Assembly (NCBI RefSeq): GCF_003429105.1
Contig: NZ_QVTD01000022.1
Coordinates: 1 to 64,000 of the forward strand
Source of the DNA: Peribacillus glennii
GTDB taxonomy: Bacteria > Bacillota > Bacilli > Bacillales > DSM-1321
DNA: 64,000 nt
Direction of reading: 5' to 3'
The position numbers and the translations under genes are program-made. Of this stretch, positions 25,791-34,841 are shown one piece after another (the first letter of the stretch is position 1; each line of letters opens with the position of its first letter). The notes below the pieces were generated by a model. That model made no database searches. It saw only the letters and a program-made list of their open reading frames with translations, and was not told where the DNA came from.

Positions 25791-28700
25791 ATGAGCCAAC
25801 AATATATTTTTAATAGAAAATATCTTTCCGAACAAATACAAACTTTAGATATAAATGATATTCCTGATTTTGAAGAAAAGTGGGAAATCATAAAGAAGTG
25901 GAACTATAGCCTCACACATAGTAATTTAGCAAAAACAAAAGAAGAAACTATTCAAGGTGATTTCCTCAATAAAATTTTTACAACAGTTTTGGGGTACAAA
26001 GATCGCATTGGTCGACACCTATGGAACATTCAATCAGAACAAAAAACCACAATGGACGGGACTAAAGCTGATGGCGGTTTAGGTTTTTTTACGGAGACTA
26101 TACAAGATGTACGGGTAGTTATTGAATTAAAAGATGCACGAACCGACCTTGATAAAAAACAAAAAAGGGAAAACAACCAGACACCCGTAGAACAAGCATT
26201 TAGTTATCAATATAAGATGAAAAATTGCAAATGGGTAATTGTCTCTAATTTTAAGGAAATCCGTCTTTACCATTCACAAACAATGACAGAGTATGAACTA
26301 TTTCTAATGGAAGATCTTGCAACTGACCTAGACTCCTTTAAGAAATTTTATTACTTATTAAATATTAATTTTTTAATTGATCGTGATGGAATAGCTAAAA
26401 TTGATGAATTATACATTCGGAATGAGGTTGAGGAAGAAAAGATTTCCGAAAAATTCTATGCCGATTATAAGAATGTGCGAAAACAGCTTTACTCACATTT
26501 AACCGAACATAATAAAGATATAGATGAAATCATATTATTTGAAAAAACACAAAAAACTTTAGATCGATTTATTTTCGTTTGTTTTTGTGAAGACTCACGT
26601 TTATTACCTGAAAATGTATTTCGTCAAGTTATCCAGGCTGCTAAAGCAAATTTTGGACTAAGCGAAACTAGGATATGGGATCAACTAAAAGCATTATTCT
26701 GGTCTATCGACAAAGGGAATCCACCAATGGATATAAATAGATTTAATGGTGGTTTATTTAAAGAAGATTCTGTACTGGACAATCTCATAATTAAAGACGA
26801 TATTTTTCCTTTGTTTGAAAGAATAACAGAATATGATTTCCATTCAGAACTAGATGTTAACTTATTGGGACATATTTTTGAACAATCCATCTCCGATATT
26901 GAAGAATTTAAAAAAGAAATACGCGGTGAAGAATTTGATAAGAACAAAAGTAAACGGAAACGAAACGGAGTCTTCTATACACCACCTTTTGTAACACGTT
27001 TTATTGTAGAGCGGACGATCGGCGAGTGGCTGGATAAAAAAAGACAAGAACTTGGAGAAGAGAACCTCCCTGTATTAACAGACGATGACTTTGTTGAATA
27101 CCAAAAGAAAAAGAGCAGTAAAAGGATTAAAAGAAAAACGAAAGTTGAAGATCATATTGAGTTTTACACGAAAGTTCAGCAAATTGTTCGTGATATTAAA
27201 ATTTTAGATCCTGCCTGTGGATCAGGGGCATTTTTAAATGCAGCATTTGATTTTTTATATCAGAAGGGGACAGAAATCAATAACCATTTAGCCGAACTAG
27301 AAGGCGGTCAGATTAGTCTGTTTGACTTGGACAAGCATATTTTGAAACATAACTTGTATGGTGTTGACATTAATAAAGAAAGCGTTGAAATAACTAAGCT
27401 CTCTCTTTGGTTAAAAACTGCAAATAAACGAGATCCATTAACATCTTTGGATGAAAACATTTTGTGTGGAAATTCAGTTGTCGCTGATCCTAATTTTGAT
27501 TCAAATCCGTTCTATTGGAACGAATCTTTTCCCGAAGTATTTAATGCAGGCGGATTTGATATTGTTATCGGAAACCCACCTTATGTGAGACAAGAATGGA
27601 TTGTTTCAATTAAGCCGCATCTCCGAAAGAAATATAAAACATTTCACGGAAGAGCGGATTTATATGTGTATTTTTTTGAAAAAGCCTTTGAAGTGTTGAA
27701 ACCTGGTGGGAAAATGGGTTATATTTGCTCGTCTAAATATACGACCACAACCTATGGTCATCCTTTACGTTCTTTCTTATTAAAGGAATCAAGATTGCGT
27801 TATTTTATGGATTTTGATGATTTAGATGTATTTAAAAATATTGTTGCTTATCCATCTATTATCATTCTTGATAAGGAAAAAGATGTTAGTGAACAAGAAA
27901 TCCAGTATTGTTACTTTGAAGAATTAGATCAAGCCCTGGGAGCATATTTTGAGCGAAAGAAAAGGCCTTTCTATCAATCGAAAATGCGGGATGATGTTTG
28001 GAACTTTTTAGAGGATAATATTGGTGCGTTAAATCAAAAAATGTTGACTACTTATGACACTTTAGAAAAAGTATTAGGAAAGCCAAAAGCAGGAATCAAA
28101 ACAGCTAAAAACCCAGCCTATATTTTATCAAAAGAACAAGCCCGGAAATTCATTAAACAAGATCCGAAAAATGAAGAAATCATCAAACCTTATTTAAATG
28201 GGAAAGATGTTAAACCTTATTATAGTTTTTCTAAATTTTCCATTATTTTTCCTTACAAGGAAAACCTTGAGAAACAAGAGCTGGAGCTTGTGAATATTGA
28301 AGATTATCCAGTTGTCAAAGCATATTTAGAACAGTTTAGGCCTGATTTAGAGGCAAGGGCCATTATTAAAGATGGGTTGGCCAACGGTTCGAAGGTTTGG
28401 TATGAATATCAGCAAATTAATAAGGCATTTTCTTTTGAAAAAACCTATATTACCTATCCTGATATTGCAAATCGAAGCAGTTTTGCTTTAACAAAGGGAA
28501 ATGTTTTAGACATGACATTGTTCTGGATCGAAACACCAGACCCTTATCGTGAGTTGGCTATTTTGAATTCCTCCATTTTCAATTTTCTGTTTAACCTGAT
28601 TTCAACGGATGCTCGAGGAGGATATAAGAGATTTAAAACTGTCTTTATGACAAAAATCCCTTATGTAAACGCAACAGGTGACAATGAGATTGCACAGCTA

Positions 28701-29039
28701 GTAAAATTGAGTATGCATATTTCGAATAATGTAACACACTTTGAAAATAAAGTGGTATTTTTCTTAGTGAAGAGATTTGGATTAAAGACGGTGAATCAAA
28801 AGGTTGAAGAATGGTATATTACACCAATCGAAGAATTGCTTGCTGAATTCAAGAAACAAAAAGTTAAGCTATCTCAAATAGATGAATTTAATCTATTTGA
28901 ATTTATTGAAACCAAAAAAGTAGAACTGGAACGGCTCATGACTGAATGGGACTCCATCAGTAAAAAAATTGATGAGAAAGTTACCCATCTATATGGTATT
29001 ACAGCTGAAGAAAAACAAATGATCCTAAATAATTTATAG
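25791..29039 (+). CDS. Single-chain restriction-modification enzyme (Eco57I/type IIG-like)
   Basis: The 1,082-residue product combines nuclease, adenine methyltransferase and target recognition in one chain. An N-terminal nuclease-like block around residues 95-120 has VVIELKD, a PD-(D/E)xK-type core. Methyltransferase motif I is LDPACGSGAFLNA near residue 471 and motif IV is IGNPPYV with NPPY at 594-597, the signature of N6-adenine methylation. The C-terminal ~450 residues resemble TaqI/Eco57I specificity domains. It would cleave unmodified invading DNA and protect the host. It stands alone with its own terminator, as expected for a self-contained cargo defence gene. A BREX PglX is less likely because no other BREX gene is present and an N-terminal nuclease is visible. 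Confidence 0.9.
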   Translation: MSQQYIFNRKYLSEQIQTLDINDIPDFEEKWEIIKKWNYSLTHSNLAKTKEETIQGDFLNKIFTTVLGYKDRIGRHLWNIQSEQKTTMDGTKADGGLGFFTETIQDVRVVIELKDARTDLDKKQKRENNQTPVEQAFSYQYKMKNCKWVIVSNFKEIRLYHSQTMTEYELFLMEDLATDLDSFKKFYYLLNINFLIDRDGIAKIDELYIRNEVEEEKISEKFYADYKNVRKQLYSHLTEHNKDIDEIILFEKTQKTLDRFIFVCFCEDSRLLPENVFRQVIQAAKANFGLSETRIWDQLKALFWSIDKGNPPMDINRFNGGLFKEDSVLDNLIIKDDIFPLFERITEYDFHSELDVNLLGHIFEQSISDIEEFKKEIRGEEFDKNKSKRKRNGVFYTPPFVTRFIVERTIGEWLDKKRQELGEENLPVLTDDDFVEYQKKKSSKRIKRKTKVEDHIEFYTKVQQIVRDIKILDPACGSGAFLNAAFDFLYQKGTEINNHLAELEGGQISLFDLDKHILKHNLYGVDINKESVEITKLSLWLKTANKRDPLTSLDENILCGNSVVADPNFDSNPFYWNESFPEVFNAGGFDIVIGNPPYVRQEWIVSIKPHLRKKYKTFHGRADLYVYFFEKAFEVLKPGGKMGYICSSKYTTTTYGHPLRSFLLKESRLRYFMDFDDLDVFKNIVAYPSIIILDKEKDVSEQEIQYCYFEELDQALGAYFERKKRPFYQSKMRDDVWNFLEDNIGALNQKMLTTYDTLEKVLGKPKAGIKTAKNPAYILSKEQARKFIKQDPKNEEIIKPYLNGKDVKPYYSFSKFSIIFPYKENLEKQELELVNIEDYPVVKAYLEQFRPDLEARAIIKDGLANGSKVWYEYQQINKAFSFEKTYITYPDIANRSSFALTKGNVLDMTLFWIETPDPYRELAILNSSIFNFLFNLISTDARGGYKRFKTVFMTKIPYVNATGDNEIAQLVKLSMHISNNVTHFENKVVFFLVKRFGLKTVNQKVEEWYITPIEELLAEFKKQKVKLSQIDEFNLFEFIETKKVELERLMTEWDSISKKIDEKVTHLYGITAEEKQMILNNL

Positions 29040-29048
29040 GAGAAAAAG

Positions 29049-29074
29049 AAGGGCCATTTAAATGTGCCCTTTTA
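29049..29074 (+). terminator. Terminator after the restriction-modification gene
   Basis: AAGGGC and GCCCTT arms followed by TTAT, nine bases after the stop. Confidence 0.65.
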
Positions 29075-29190
29075 TATTGGGAAAACATTGTTTTAAACAA
29101 CCATCTTTAATCCAAGTTTCCAAATCAATTAGTTTTGTAAGGGAGTATAAATCTTTTTGTGTAAATGGGGTTTTCACCTTATTATATGAA

Positions 29191-29306
29191 CGGCTTTATA
29201 TGGAGTGGCGGGCATGATATGTTCTGAGCCGGGCGATGCCTTTGTTTTTGGAAGGTATCGCCTAATCGCCGGAAATCATGCCCATGAGAGGCTCCATATC
29301 AAGCCG
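29191..29306. repeat. Long imperfect inverted repeat (nested hairpin)
   Basis: CGGCTTTATATGGAG (29191-29205) pairs with CTCCATATCAAGCCG (29292-29306); GGGCATGAT pairs with ATCATGCCC; GGCGATGCCT pairs with AGGTATCGCC around a short loop. The 116-base structure is nearly fully paired in blocks. It carries no open frame. It may be the end of a lost insertion element or a miniature element; its G+C content is higher than its surroundings. Confidence 0.7.
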
Positions 29307-29343
29307 GCACCACATTTCGGTCAAGCGGAAAGCTCAGTTCCAA

Positions 29344-30381
29344 TCAATCCCCAAAATAAATGACCAGCTGCGATATACATTCTTTCCATCCCCTTACAGG
29401 CATAGTCCATTTCTTTGAGATTTCACTAGTAGCTAGATAAATAATCTTCCTGAGTGAATCCTCCGTGGGACAAGCTGTCTTGGTATTGGTGAATTTCCTG
29501 AGCTGATGGCGATAGCCTTCAATCGTATTTGCGGTATAAATCAGCCTTCTAATTTCGGCAGGGTAACTAAAGTAGGCGGTTAATAACAGCCAGTTTGCTT
29601 CCCATGATTTGATGATAATCGGATGCTTTTTGCTCCATTTCTACTTGAAGTTGGAGAACTGCATTTCCGCCTCTTCGAGGGTAAGGGCCTGGTAGATTTT
29701 CTTCAAGTCAGCCATCACGGCTTTTTGCTCCTTATACGAAACGTATTTCATGGAATTACGGATTTGGTGAATGATACATAACTGGATATCAGTCTATGGA
29801 AAGATCGTACTAATCGCCTCAGAGAAGCCGGAAAGTACAGACTCCCAACCAGAAACTTGCACTCTCGTTTATCTAATCCAAATCTCCAAAATCTCTTTGT
29901 GTCCGGACCATTTACCCCTAAAACACTGTAGGCAGCCTTGCTTACAACCTGATTTTGTTTCCTAACTTCGAAGTGGATGGCATTTAAAAAGACAATCGGA
30001 TAACCCCAATTCAATGGACGTGTTTGCCATTTCACAATGAGGGGCATGATTTTATCGGTTACCATACTGACCATGGCAGGCGATACCTTTATCCCATAGA
30101 GATCCTGCATATGGTCTTCGATATCCCTAGTCGACAGCCTTTTACATATAAGCCAATGATTTAGTCTTCCAATCCATTCAAAGTGGTTTCATATTTTTTG
30201 ATAATCTGTGGATCAAATTCGCTTTTCTGTCTCTCGGCAATTTTAACTCTGCATTTCCAAACTTGGTTTTCACTGTTTTTTGGCTATTTGTTGAATGGTC
30301 ACCTTCGTAATCATGCTTCTGGTAGCCCAAGTGGTTGTCAATTTCCGCTTCAAATACAAGTTGAATGGTACCCTTTAACAA
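29344..30381 (-). pseudogene. IS256-family transposase remnant
   Basis: Read on the minus strand, pieces of an IS256-type mutator transposase appear in order: FEAEIDNHLGYQKHDYEGDH near 30340, MQDLYGIKVSPAMVSMVTDK near 30090, and NTIEGYRHQLRKFTNTK with the conserved Glu near 29500. The frame is broken between these pieces, with an in-frame TAG near 29640. In the segment normally reading LDAIHF the Asp is Asn (VFLNAIHFEVR), so the first catalytic residue is lost too. The N-terminus is missing. It is dead cargo, perhaps the trace of how other cargo arrived. Confidence 0.85.
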
Positions 30382-30454
30382 ATCCTTATAATCTTAGGAG
30401 AATAAGTCAAGTCGTCCTTTATTTACAGTTTACTAAAATGGGATTTAAAGCCAA

Positions 30455-30943
30455 TTAATTATTTTTTAAGCTAATTCTTAATTTATTTTTCTTGAAAAGA
30501 AAATCCTTTTCTAACCCTTCAATCTCAATAAACCGCTTTCTTCCAGTAAAACATTCTTCACACAAACTCACCATATTTTCCAAGTTCACTTCTTCACCAT
30601 CATCCACTGGAACTATTAAATCAGTCATTAAAGTAACGGTAGGAGCTTTAGCTCCACATATCCTACATTTTAATTCATCCCTCACAAACATTTTATACCT
30701 CAATAAAGGGTCAATTATGTTAGTCTTCATTTCACCTGTGTCATAGCCCAATAATTGTAATGGAAATGCGACATTAATTTCTAAAGCGTTTGCAATTTTT
30801 ATAAGATTTTCTTTAGACGGCTTGTGTTCTTCTCGTTCTATTTTTCCTAATTGAGAAAAGCTAATATCAGTGATCTCACTGAGCTTCCGTAAAGTTATAT
30901 TTTTATCCTTACGGGCTGATCGTAAAAATTCTCCAATTTTCAT
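30455..30943 (-). CDS. XRE-type regulator fused to a degenerate HNH-like zinc domain
   Basis: The 162-residue product has an N-terminal XRE helix-turn-helix (IGEFLRSARKDKNITLRKLS, then ISFSQLGKIEREEHKPS) and a C-terminal domain with two Cys pairs: CRIC near residue 94 and CEEC near 130. The spacing and the NLENMVSLCEEC segment are those of an HNH endonuclease, but the expected Asp-His is TDL, so the catalytic His is missing and it is probably only a zinc fold. It is divergent from tnsA and shares a 141-bp spacer with a palindrome in its own promoter, which suggests it represses itself and perhaps the tns operon. Confidence 0.8.
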   Translation of the reverse strand: MKIGEFLRSARKDKNITLRKLSEITDISFSQLGKIEREEHKPSKENLIKIANALEINVAFPLQLLGYDTGEMKTNIIDPLLRYKMFVRDELKCRICGAKAPTVTLMTDLIVPVDDGEEVNLENMVSLCEECFTGRKRFIEIEGLEKDFLFKKNKLRISLKNN

Positions 30944-30970
30944 AGCATCATCACCTTTAGAAATATAATA

Positions 30971-30982
30971 CTAAAATTTTAG
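30971..30982. promoter_or_regulatory. Palindromic operator candidate CTAAAATTTTAG
   Basis: A perfect 12-base palindrome. On the minus strand it lies in the spacer of a possible promoter (TTGTAG-N18-TATTAT) for the XRE gene, 28 bases from its start. Confidence 0.5.
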
Positions 30983-31008
30983 GGGTGGCTACAAATTCAA
31001 TAATACAT

Positions 31009-31037
31009 TTGCCAAACTGATTAAAATATTATAAAAT
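31009..31037 (+). promoter_or_regulatory. Probable promoter of the tnsABC-tniQ operon
   Basis: TTGCCA (31009-31014), 17 bases, TAAAAT (31032-31037); 47 bases before the tnsA start. Confidence 0.6.
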
Positions 31038-31084
31038 TGTCTACAATACGACACAACGACACAAATTTCTCAGGAGGCAAAGTA

Positions 31085-31834
31085 ATGGATATGAATAAAT
31101 GGAAGAAACAAGATGTTGAATTTGCCCCAAAAAGAAAGGTGAACAATAAACTAAGTTGGAAGAATCCCCATTCAACTGGATACTTTTATAGCAATAAAAT
31201 GGAAAGATCGTTTGAATATGAATCTATGGGCGAATGCCTTTTCTACTTTTTTTTGGAACTGGACCCTTTGACACTTAGGTATTATGTACAGCCATGTGAA
31301 ATTGGAATCCCATACTACGATAAGGAAGGAGATAGGCAACATTGGATTCACATTCCAGACGTTTTGGTCTTTAGAAAACATGATCCACCCTGCCTTTTCG
31401 AAATTAAATCACAGAAACAGTACTCAAAGAGATTGCAATTAATCGATAAGTGGTCCAATGTTTATGCTCAAAAACAGGGCTGGAGTTATACGGTGATTTT
31501 CCCAAAAACTTTGCCTAAGGAAATTATTCACAATATAAACTTTTTAATTGGGTTTATAAGAAGAAGAAACATATACACCAAATGGGGACCTGAAGTGCTA
31601 GAAAAATTGAGTTATTTACAACCTTGTTCTATTGAGGTGATAGCGAGAAGTTTTACAACAAAAGTGGATCCTTTATTCATATTACCCGTCATTTATCACT
31701 TGATTGCAACTGGTTATGTTCATATAGATGTGAATGAAAAAGTTTCCCCGCACTCTATTATTAAGCTCAACGAGAAAGAAGATACATTATTTGGTAATTA
31801 TTTAATTTCGGAGGTCTTTAACGATGAAACTTAA
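31085..31834 (+). CDS. tnsA: Tn7-like transposition endonuclease TnsA
   Basis: TnsA cuts the 5' ends of the transposon during excision, so that with TnsB the element moves by cut-and-paste. The 249-residue product has the restriction-enzyme-like active site: Glu50 in MGECLFYF, Asp92 in HIPDVLVF and Glu106-x-Lys108 in LFEIKSQ. The C-terminal half is a winged-helix domain that contacts TnsC in Tn7. The start at 31085 follows AGGAGG; an upstream in-frame start at 31037 lies inside the promoter. It overlaps tnsB by 11 bases. Confidence 0.94.
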   Translation: MDMNKWKKQDVEFAPKRKVNNKLSWKNPHSTGYFYSNKMERSFEYESMGECLFYFFLELDPLTLRYYVQPCEIGIPYYDKEGDRQHWIHIPDVLVFRKHDPPCLFEIKSQKQYSKRLQLIDKWSNVYAQKQGWSYTVIFPKTLPKEIIHNINFLIGFIRRRNIYTKWGPEVLEKLSYLQPCSIEVIARSFTTKVDPLFILPVIYHLIATGYVHIDVNEKVSPHSIIKLNEKEDTLFGNYLISEVFNDET

Positions 31835-33902
31835 TCAGTTGAAGGTGAACAGTAATCTCATTTTCCGGGGGAGAAAATATATCATTCTTGATATTGATCC
31901 TCCTAAAATCACAATGAAAAGATATGATACCGATGGAGCAGTGATTGATATTGATTTTGTTGACGTAGTTACAGATGCTTCGTTTTTGCCGAGTAAAAAA
32001 ATGATTGAACACATAGAAGAGGATAAGAAGGTGTATGCCTCTCTGATTGATTCCTTATCAGAAAATGAACGAGAAAAGGTTTCAAAACGGCTGGAGATAA
32101 TTCGACCACTTTTGGTTTTTGACAGGGTGAAAACTAACGAGTTTAATGCGTTCTATGAATTCAATGAATATCATAAGGAGCTACTTAAACACGAGGAAAA
32201 TATACAAAATGTCACGAAAGAAACAATAATCGAACGAATTGCATCAAAGCATTCAATCAGTAGTCGTACCGTAAAACGATATTATTCTTCCTATAGCGGT
32301 GCTGCAATAAATAATGCAGTAGGAGAAGAGGGTTTGATATCAAAAGCTGGCGATGGATATCGTCATAGGAGTGATAATAAGATCCTTGATATATGTCATC
32401 CGAAGCATCCTGAAATGATTTTGCAAACACTCAACGTTAGAATACATGCCGAATATATTCCGATCATCAAAGAGGTAATTGAAAAAGAATACCTTACGAT
32501 TAAAAAGTCTTCAAAAAAAGCGATTTATGATTTAATAGCAATAAAATGTGTTCAAAAAGACATAAAGCCCCCCTACGCTATTACCATTTATAAAATGCTT
32601 GATCGCATCTCTGATAAATTGATCGAACGGATGCGGTTGGGGAAAGTTTCTGCTCAAAAGTACGAAGATATTAGCAGAGGATATGCAAATACCGAAGCGT
32701 TGTACCCCCTTCATATAGTTGAAATCGATCATACCCAACTTGATATTGATGTTATTGATGAAGCGGCACCACTTGTAAAAGGCCGACCTTATATAACATT
32801 AGGAATTGATGTATACAGTAGAATGGTATGGTGTATGCATATTTCATTTGATCCACCCTCGGCCAACAAGGTAAGAAAGGCGATTGAACATGGAGTTCTA
32901 TTAAAAAGAACGAAGGAGAGATTCAATACTACCAATGAATGGCCAGTTTTTGGTATTCCGGATACGTTTGTTTTCGATAATGGTAGTGAATTCAAAAACT
33001 ACAAAATAAAACGGCTCATTGAAGAGGATTTGAAATCACACACGCGATTCCGACCCATTGCTACGCCACGCTATGGTGGTACAATTGAAAGGTTAATTGG
33101 GACACTAAATTCGTCTATCATTCACCGTATGAGGGGAACAAGAAAAAGTAACATAATGGATTTAGGCGAGTATAATCCCGAGGAAAACGCATTACTTACT
33201 TTGAGGGATTTGGAAGCTCTCCTGGTGACGTATATAACTGATATATATCATTACGAGGAACATCGAGGATTACCCCTGGACCAAAGTTCTCCAATTTCCC
33301 GTTTTATAGAAGGATTGAAAGTGAGGGGCTATCCAGACTTTATTGCTGAGGAAGACGAATCAAATTTTAAAATGAAATTGCTTCCAACAATGATGAAACC
33401 GTATACAAGGGACGGGATAAGGCATGAGAACAGATTATACAGATCCACAAATCTGAATAGTCTAATCGATAAAAGAGAAAAAAAATATCTTGTTAAATAC
33501 GATATGGATGATATTAGTAAAGTTCACCTTAAACATCCAGAAACAAATGAGTATATAGAGGTTCCATGTCATAACCCTTCTGCGGACACAGTAGTTGGCA
33601 TGAAGGCAAGTACATTCGAGCTGCTACGGAAGAAACTTAAGGAAGATGGAAAAATTTTAAGAAGTCAATTCGCTACAGACGAGCAAATCCAACAAGAAAA
33701 AGCTAATTATCAACGCAAACTTCAAGATAGTTATAAGAAGTCAAGGCGAGTAAGGATAGAAGCCGAAAGGAATGGTTTCCAAGTGAAACTAGAAAGACCA
33801 TCCGAGAATCAAACATACAACAAAAATAAAAATATGACTTACGAGGAAATTCTCAACATGGCGTTGGAAGAAGAACGGCGAGCAAAGGGTGATTATGAAT
33901 GA
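31824..33902 (+). CDS. tnsB: Tn7-like DDE transposase TnsB
   Basis: TnsB binds the repeated sites at the transposon ends, cuts the 3' ends and joins them to target DNA. The 692-residue protein has an integrase (rve) catalytic core with the DDE triad visible: Asp302 in VEIDHTQLD, Asp385 in FVFDNGSEF and Glu422 in GGTIERLIGTLN (36 residues between the last two). The N-terminal part has helix-turn-helix segments (SKHSISSRTVKRYYSSY) for end binding; the C-terminal part includes a beta-barrel domain and a basic tail that in Tn7 contacts TnsC. It overlaps tnsA and tnsC. Confidence 0.96.
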   Translation: MKLNQLKVNSNLIFRGRKYIILDIDPPKITMKRYDTDGAVIDIDFVDVVTDASFLPSKKMIEHIEEDKKVYASLIDSLSENEREKVSKRLEIIRPLLVFDRVKTNEFNAFYEFNEYHKELLKHEENIQNVTKETIIERIASKHSISSRTVKRYYSSYSGAAINNAVGEEGLISKAGDGYRHRSDNKILDICHPKHPEMILQTLNVRIHAEYIPIIKEVIEKEYLTIKKSSKKAIYDLIAIKCVQKDIKPPYAITIYKMLDRISDKLIERMRLGKVSAQKYEDISRGYANTEALYPLHIVEIDHTQLDIDVIDEAAPLVKGRPYITLGIDVYSRMVWCMHISFDPPSANKVRKAIEHGVLLKRTKERFNTTNEWPVFGIPDTFVFDNGSEFKNYKIKRLIEEDLKSHTRFRPIATPRYGGTIERLIGTLNSSIIHRMRGTRKSNIMDLGEYNPEENALLTLRDLEALLVTYITDIYHYEEHRGLPLDQSSPISRFIEGLKVRGYPDFIAEEDESNFKMKLLPTMMKPYTRDGIRHENRLYRSTNLNSLIDKREKKYLVKYDMDDISKVHLKHPETNEYIEVPCHNPSADTVVGMKASTFELLRKKLKEDGKILRSQFATDEQIQQEKANYQRKLQDSYKKSRRVRIEAERNGFQVKLERPSENQTYNKNKNMTYEEILNMALEEERRAKGDYE

Positions 33903-34768
33903 TAAAAGATTGCGGAGACCTCGCATTTCGAGTGGATAACCTTTATGTAGAGCATGAAAAGATACTTGAAATTTATGAACACCTCGATGCACTCCCAACT
34001 CAACAAAGAAGTAGGCATTCTTTCATTCTTGGAGGTGGTGGGGTAGGCAAATCGCAAATGGCGAAAAATTATTTACAAAGAAATCCAGGGTATACTATCG
34101 TGGACGAAGATGATAACGAAGTTGACATTAAACCAGTAGTTTTGGTAGAAACACCACATCCATTTACTTGGAAAGAGTTGTATTATGCAATTTTCAAGGG
34201 ATTGGGGACAACAAGAATTCCTGGTAATGTGGGCGAACTTAAGGATCGGATGATGCATCTATTAAAAAAACAGCAAGTTAAAATTCTTATCATGGATGAG
34301 ATACACAATATTTTAACTTCGACGGCGGTAAGTAAGAAATCCGCAATGGAACATTTAAAAAGTATTTCGAATGTAACAAATGTTTCCCTAGTCTTGATTG
34401 GTACTCAGAACGCAAAGGAACTGCGGGATTTGGATGATCAATATAAATCAAGGTTCCGTGTTAAATACCTGCGAAGATTCGAAGAGTGTGATGAGGTGTT
34501 TTGTGACTTTTTGAACGCTGTTGAAAAGCAGCTTTCACTCCCATACTTTTTGGGTTTAGGGAACAGGAACTCCGTCCTGCCTACATTATTACATCGCCAA
34601 AGCAAAGGGAAGGTTGGATTTTTAATTCCAATTATCCAAGAAGCATTCAGATTAAGGGGAATTTATGAGGAAGACATTAATGATTTGAATGATTCGAAAA
34701 TAACAATATCCGATTTAGATAGAGCTTACAAGATTGTTGTAGGTGACGAAGAAACGGAGGAAGACTAG
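33899..34768 (+). CDS. tnsC: AAA+ transposition regulator TnsC
   Basis: TnsC is the ATPase that links a chosen target to the transposase and gives target immunity. The 289-residue product has Walker A GGGGVGKSQ (Lys51), Walker B ILIMDE (Asp133, Glu134) and a sensor-1-like segment VSLVLIGTQNAKEL. It is shorter than Tn7 TnsC and nearer in size to TniB or CAST-type TnsC, lacking the long extra domains. Its start overlaps tnsB by four bases (ATGA). Confidence 0.94.
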   Translation: MIKDCGDLAFRVDNLYVEHEKILEIYEHLDALPTQQRSRHSFILGGGGVGKSQMAKNYLQRNPGYTIVDEDDNEVDIKPVVLVETPHPFTWKELYYAIFKGLGTTRIPGNVGELKDRMMHLLKKQQVKILIMDEIHNILTSTAVSKKSAMEHLKSISNVTNVSLVLIGTQNAKELRDLDDQYKSRFRVKYLRRFEECDEVFCDFLNAVEKQLSLPYFLGLGNRNSVLPTLLHRQSKGKVGFLIPIIQEAFRLRGIYEEDINDLNDSKITISDLDRAYKIVVGDEETEED

Positions 34769-34841
34769 GTGAAACATAATTAATAAACGTCCTATTTTGG
34801 GAGATACTATCACTATCTCCCATATTGAAGGGACGTATCAT

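Noticed and set aside
29191-29306. Retron msr-msd element, suggested by the nested hairpins
   Set aside because: No reverse transcriptase gene is present nearby.
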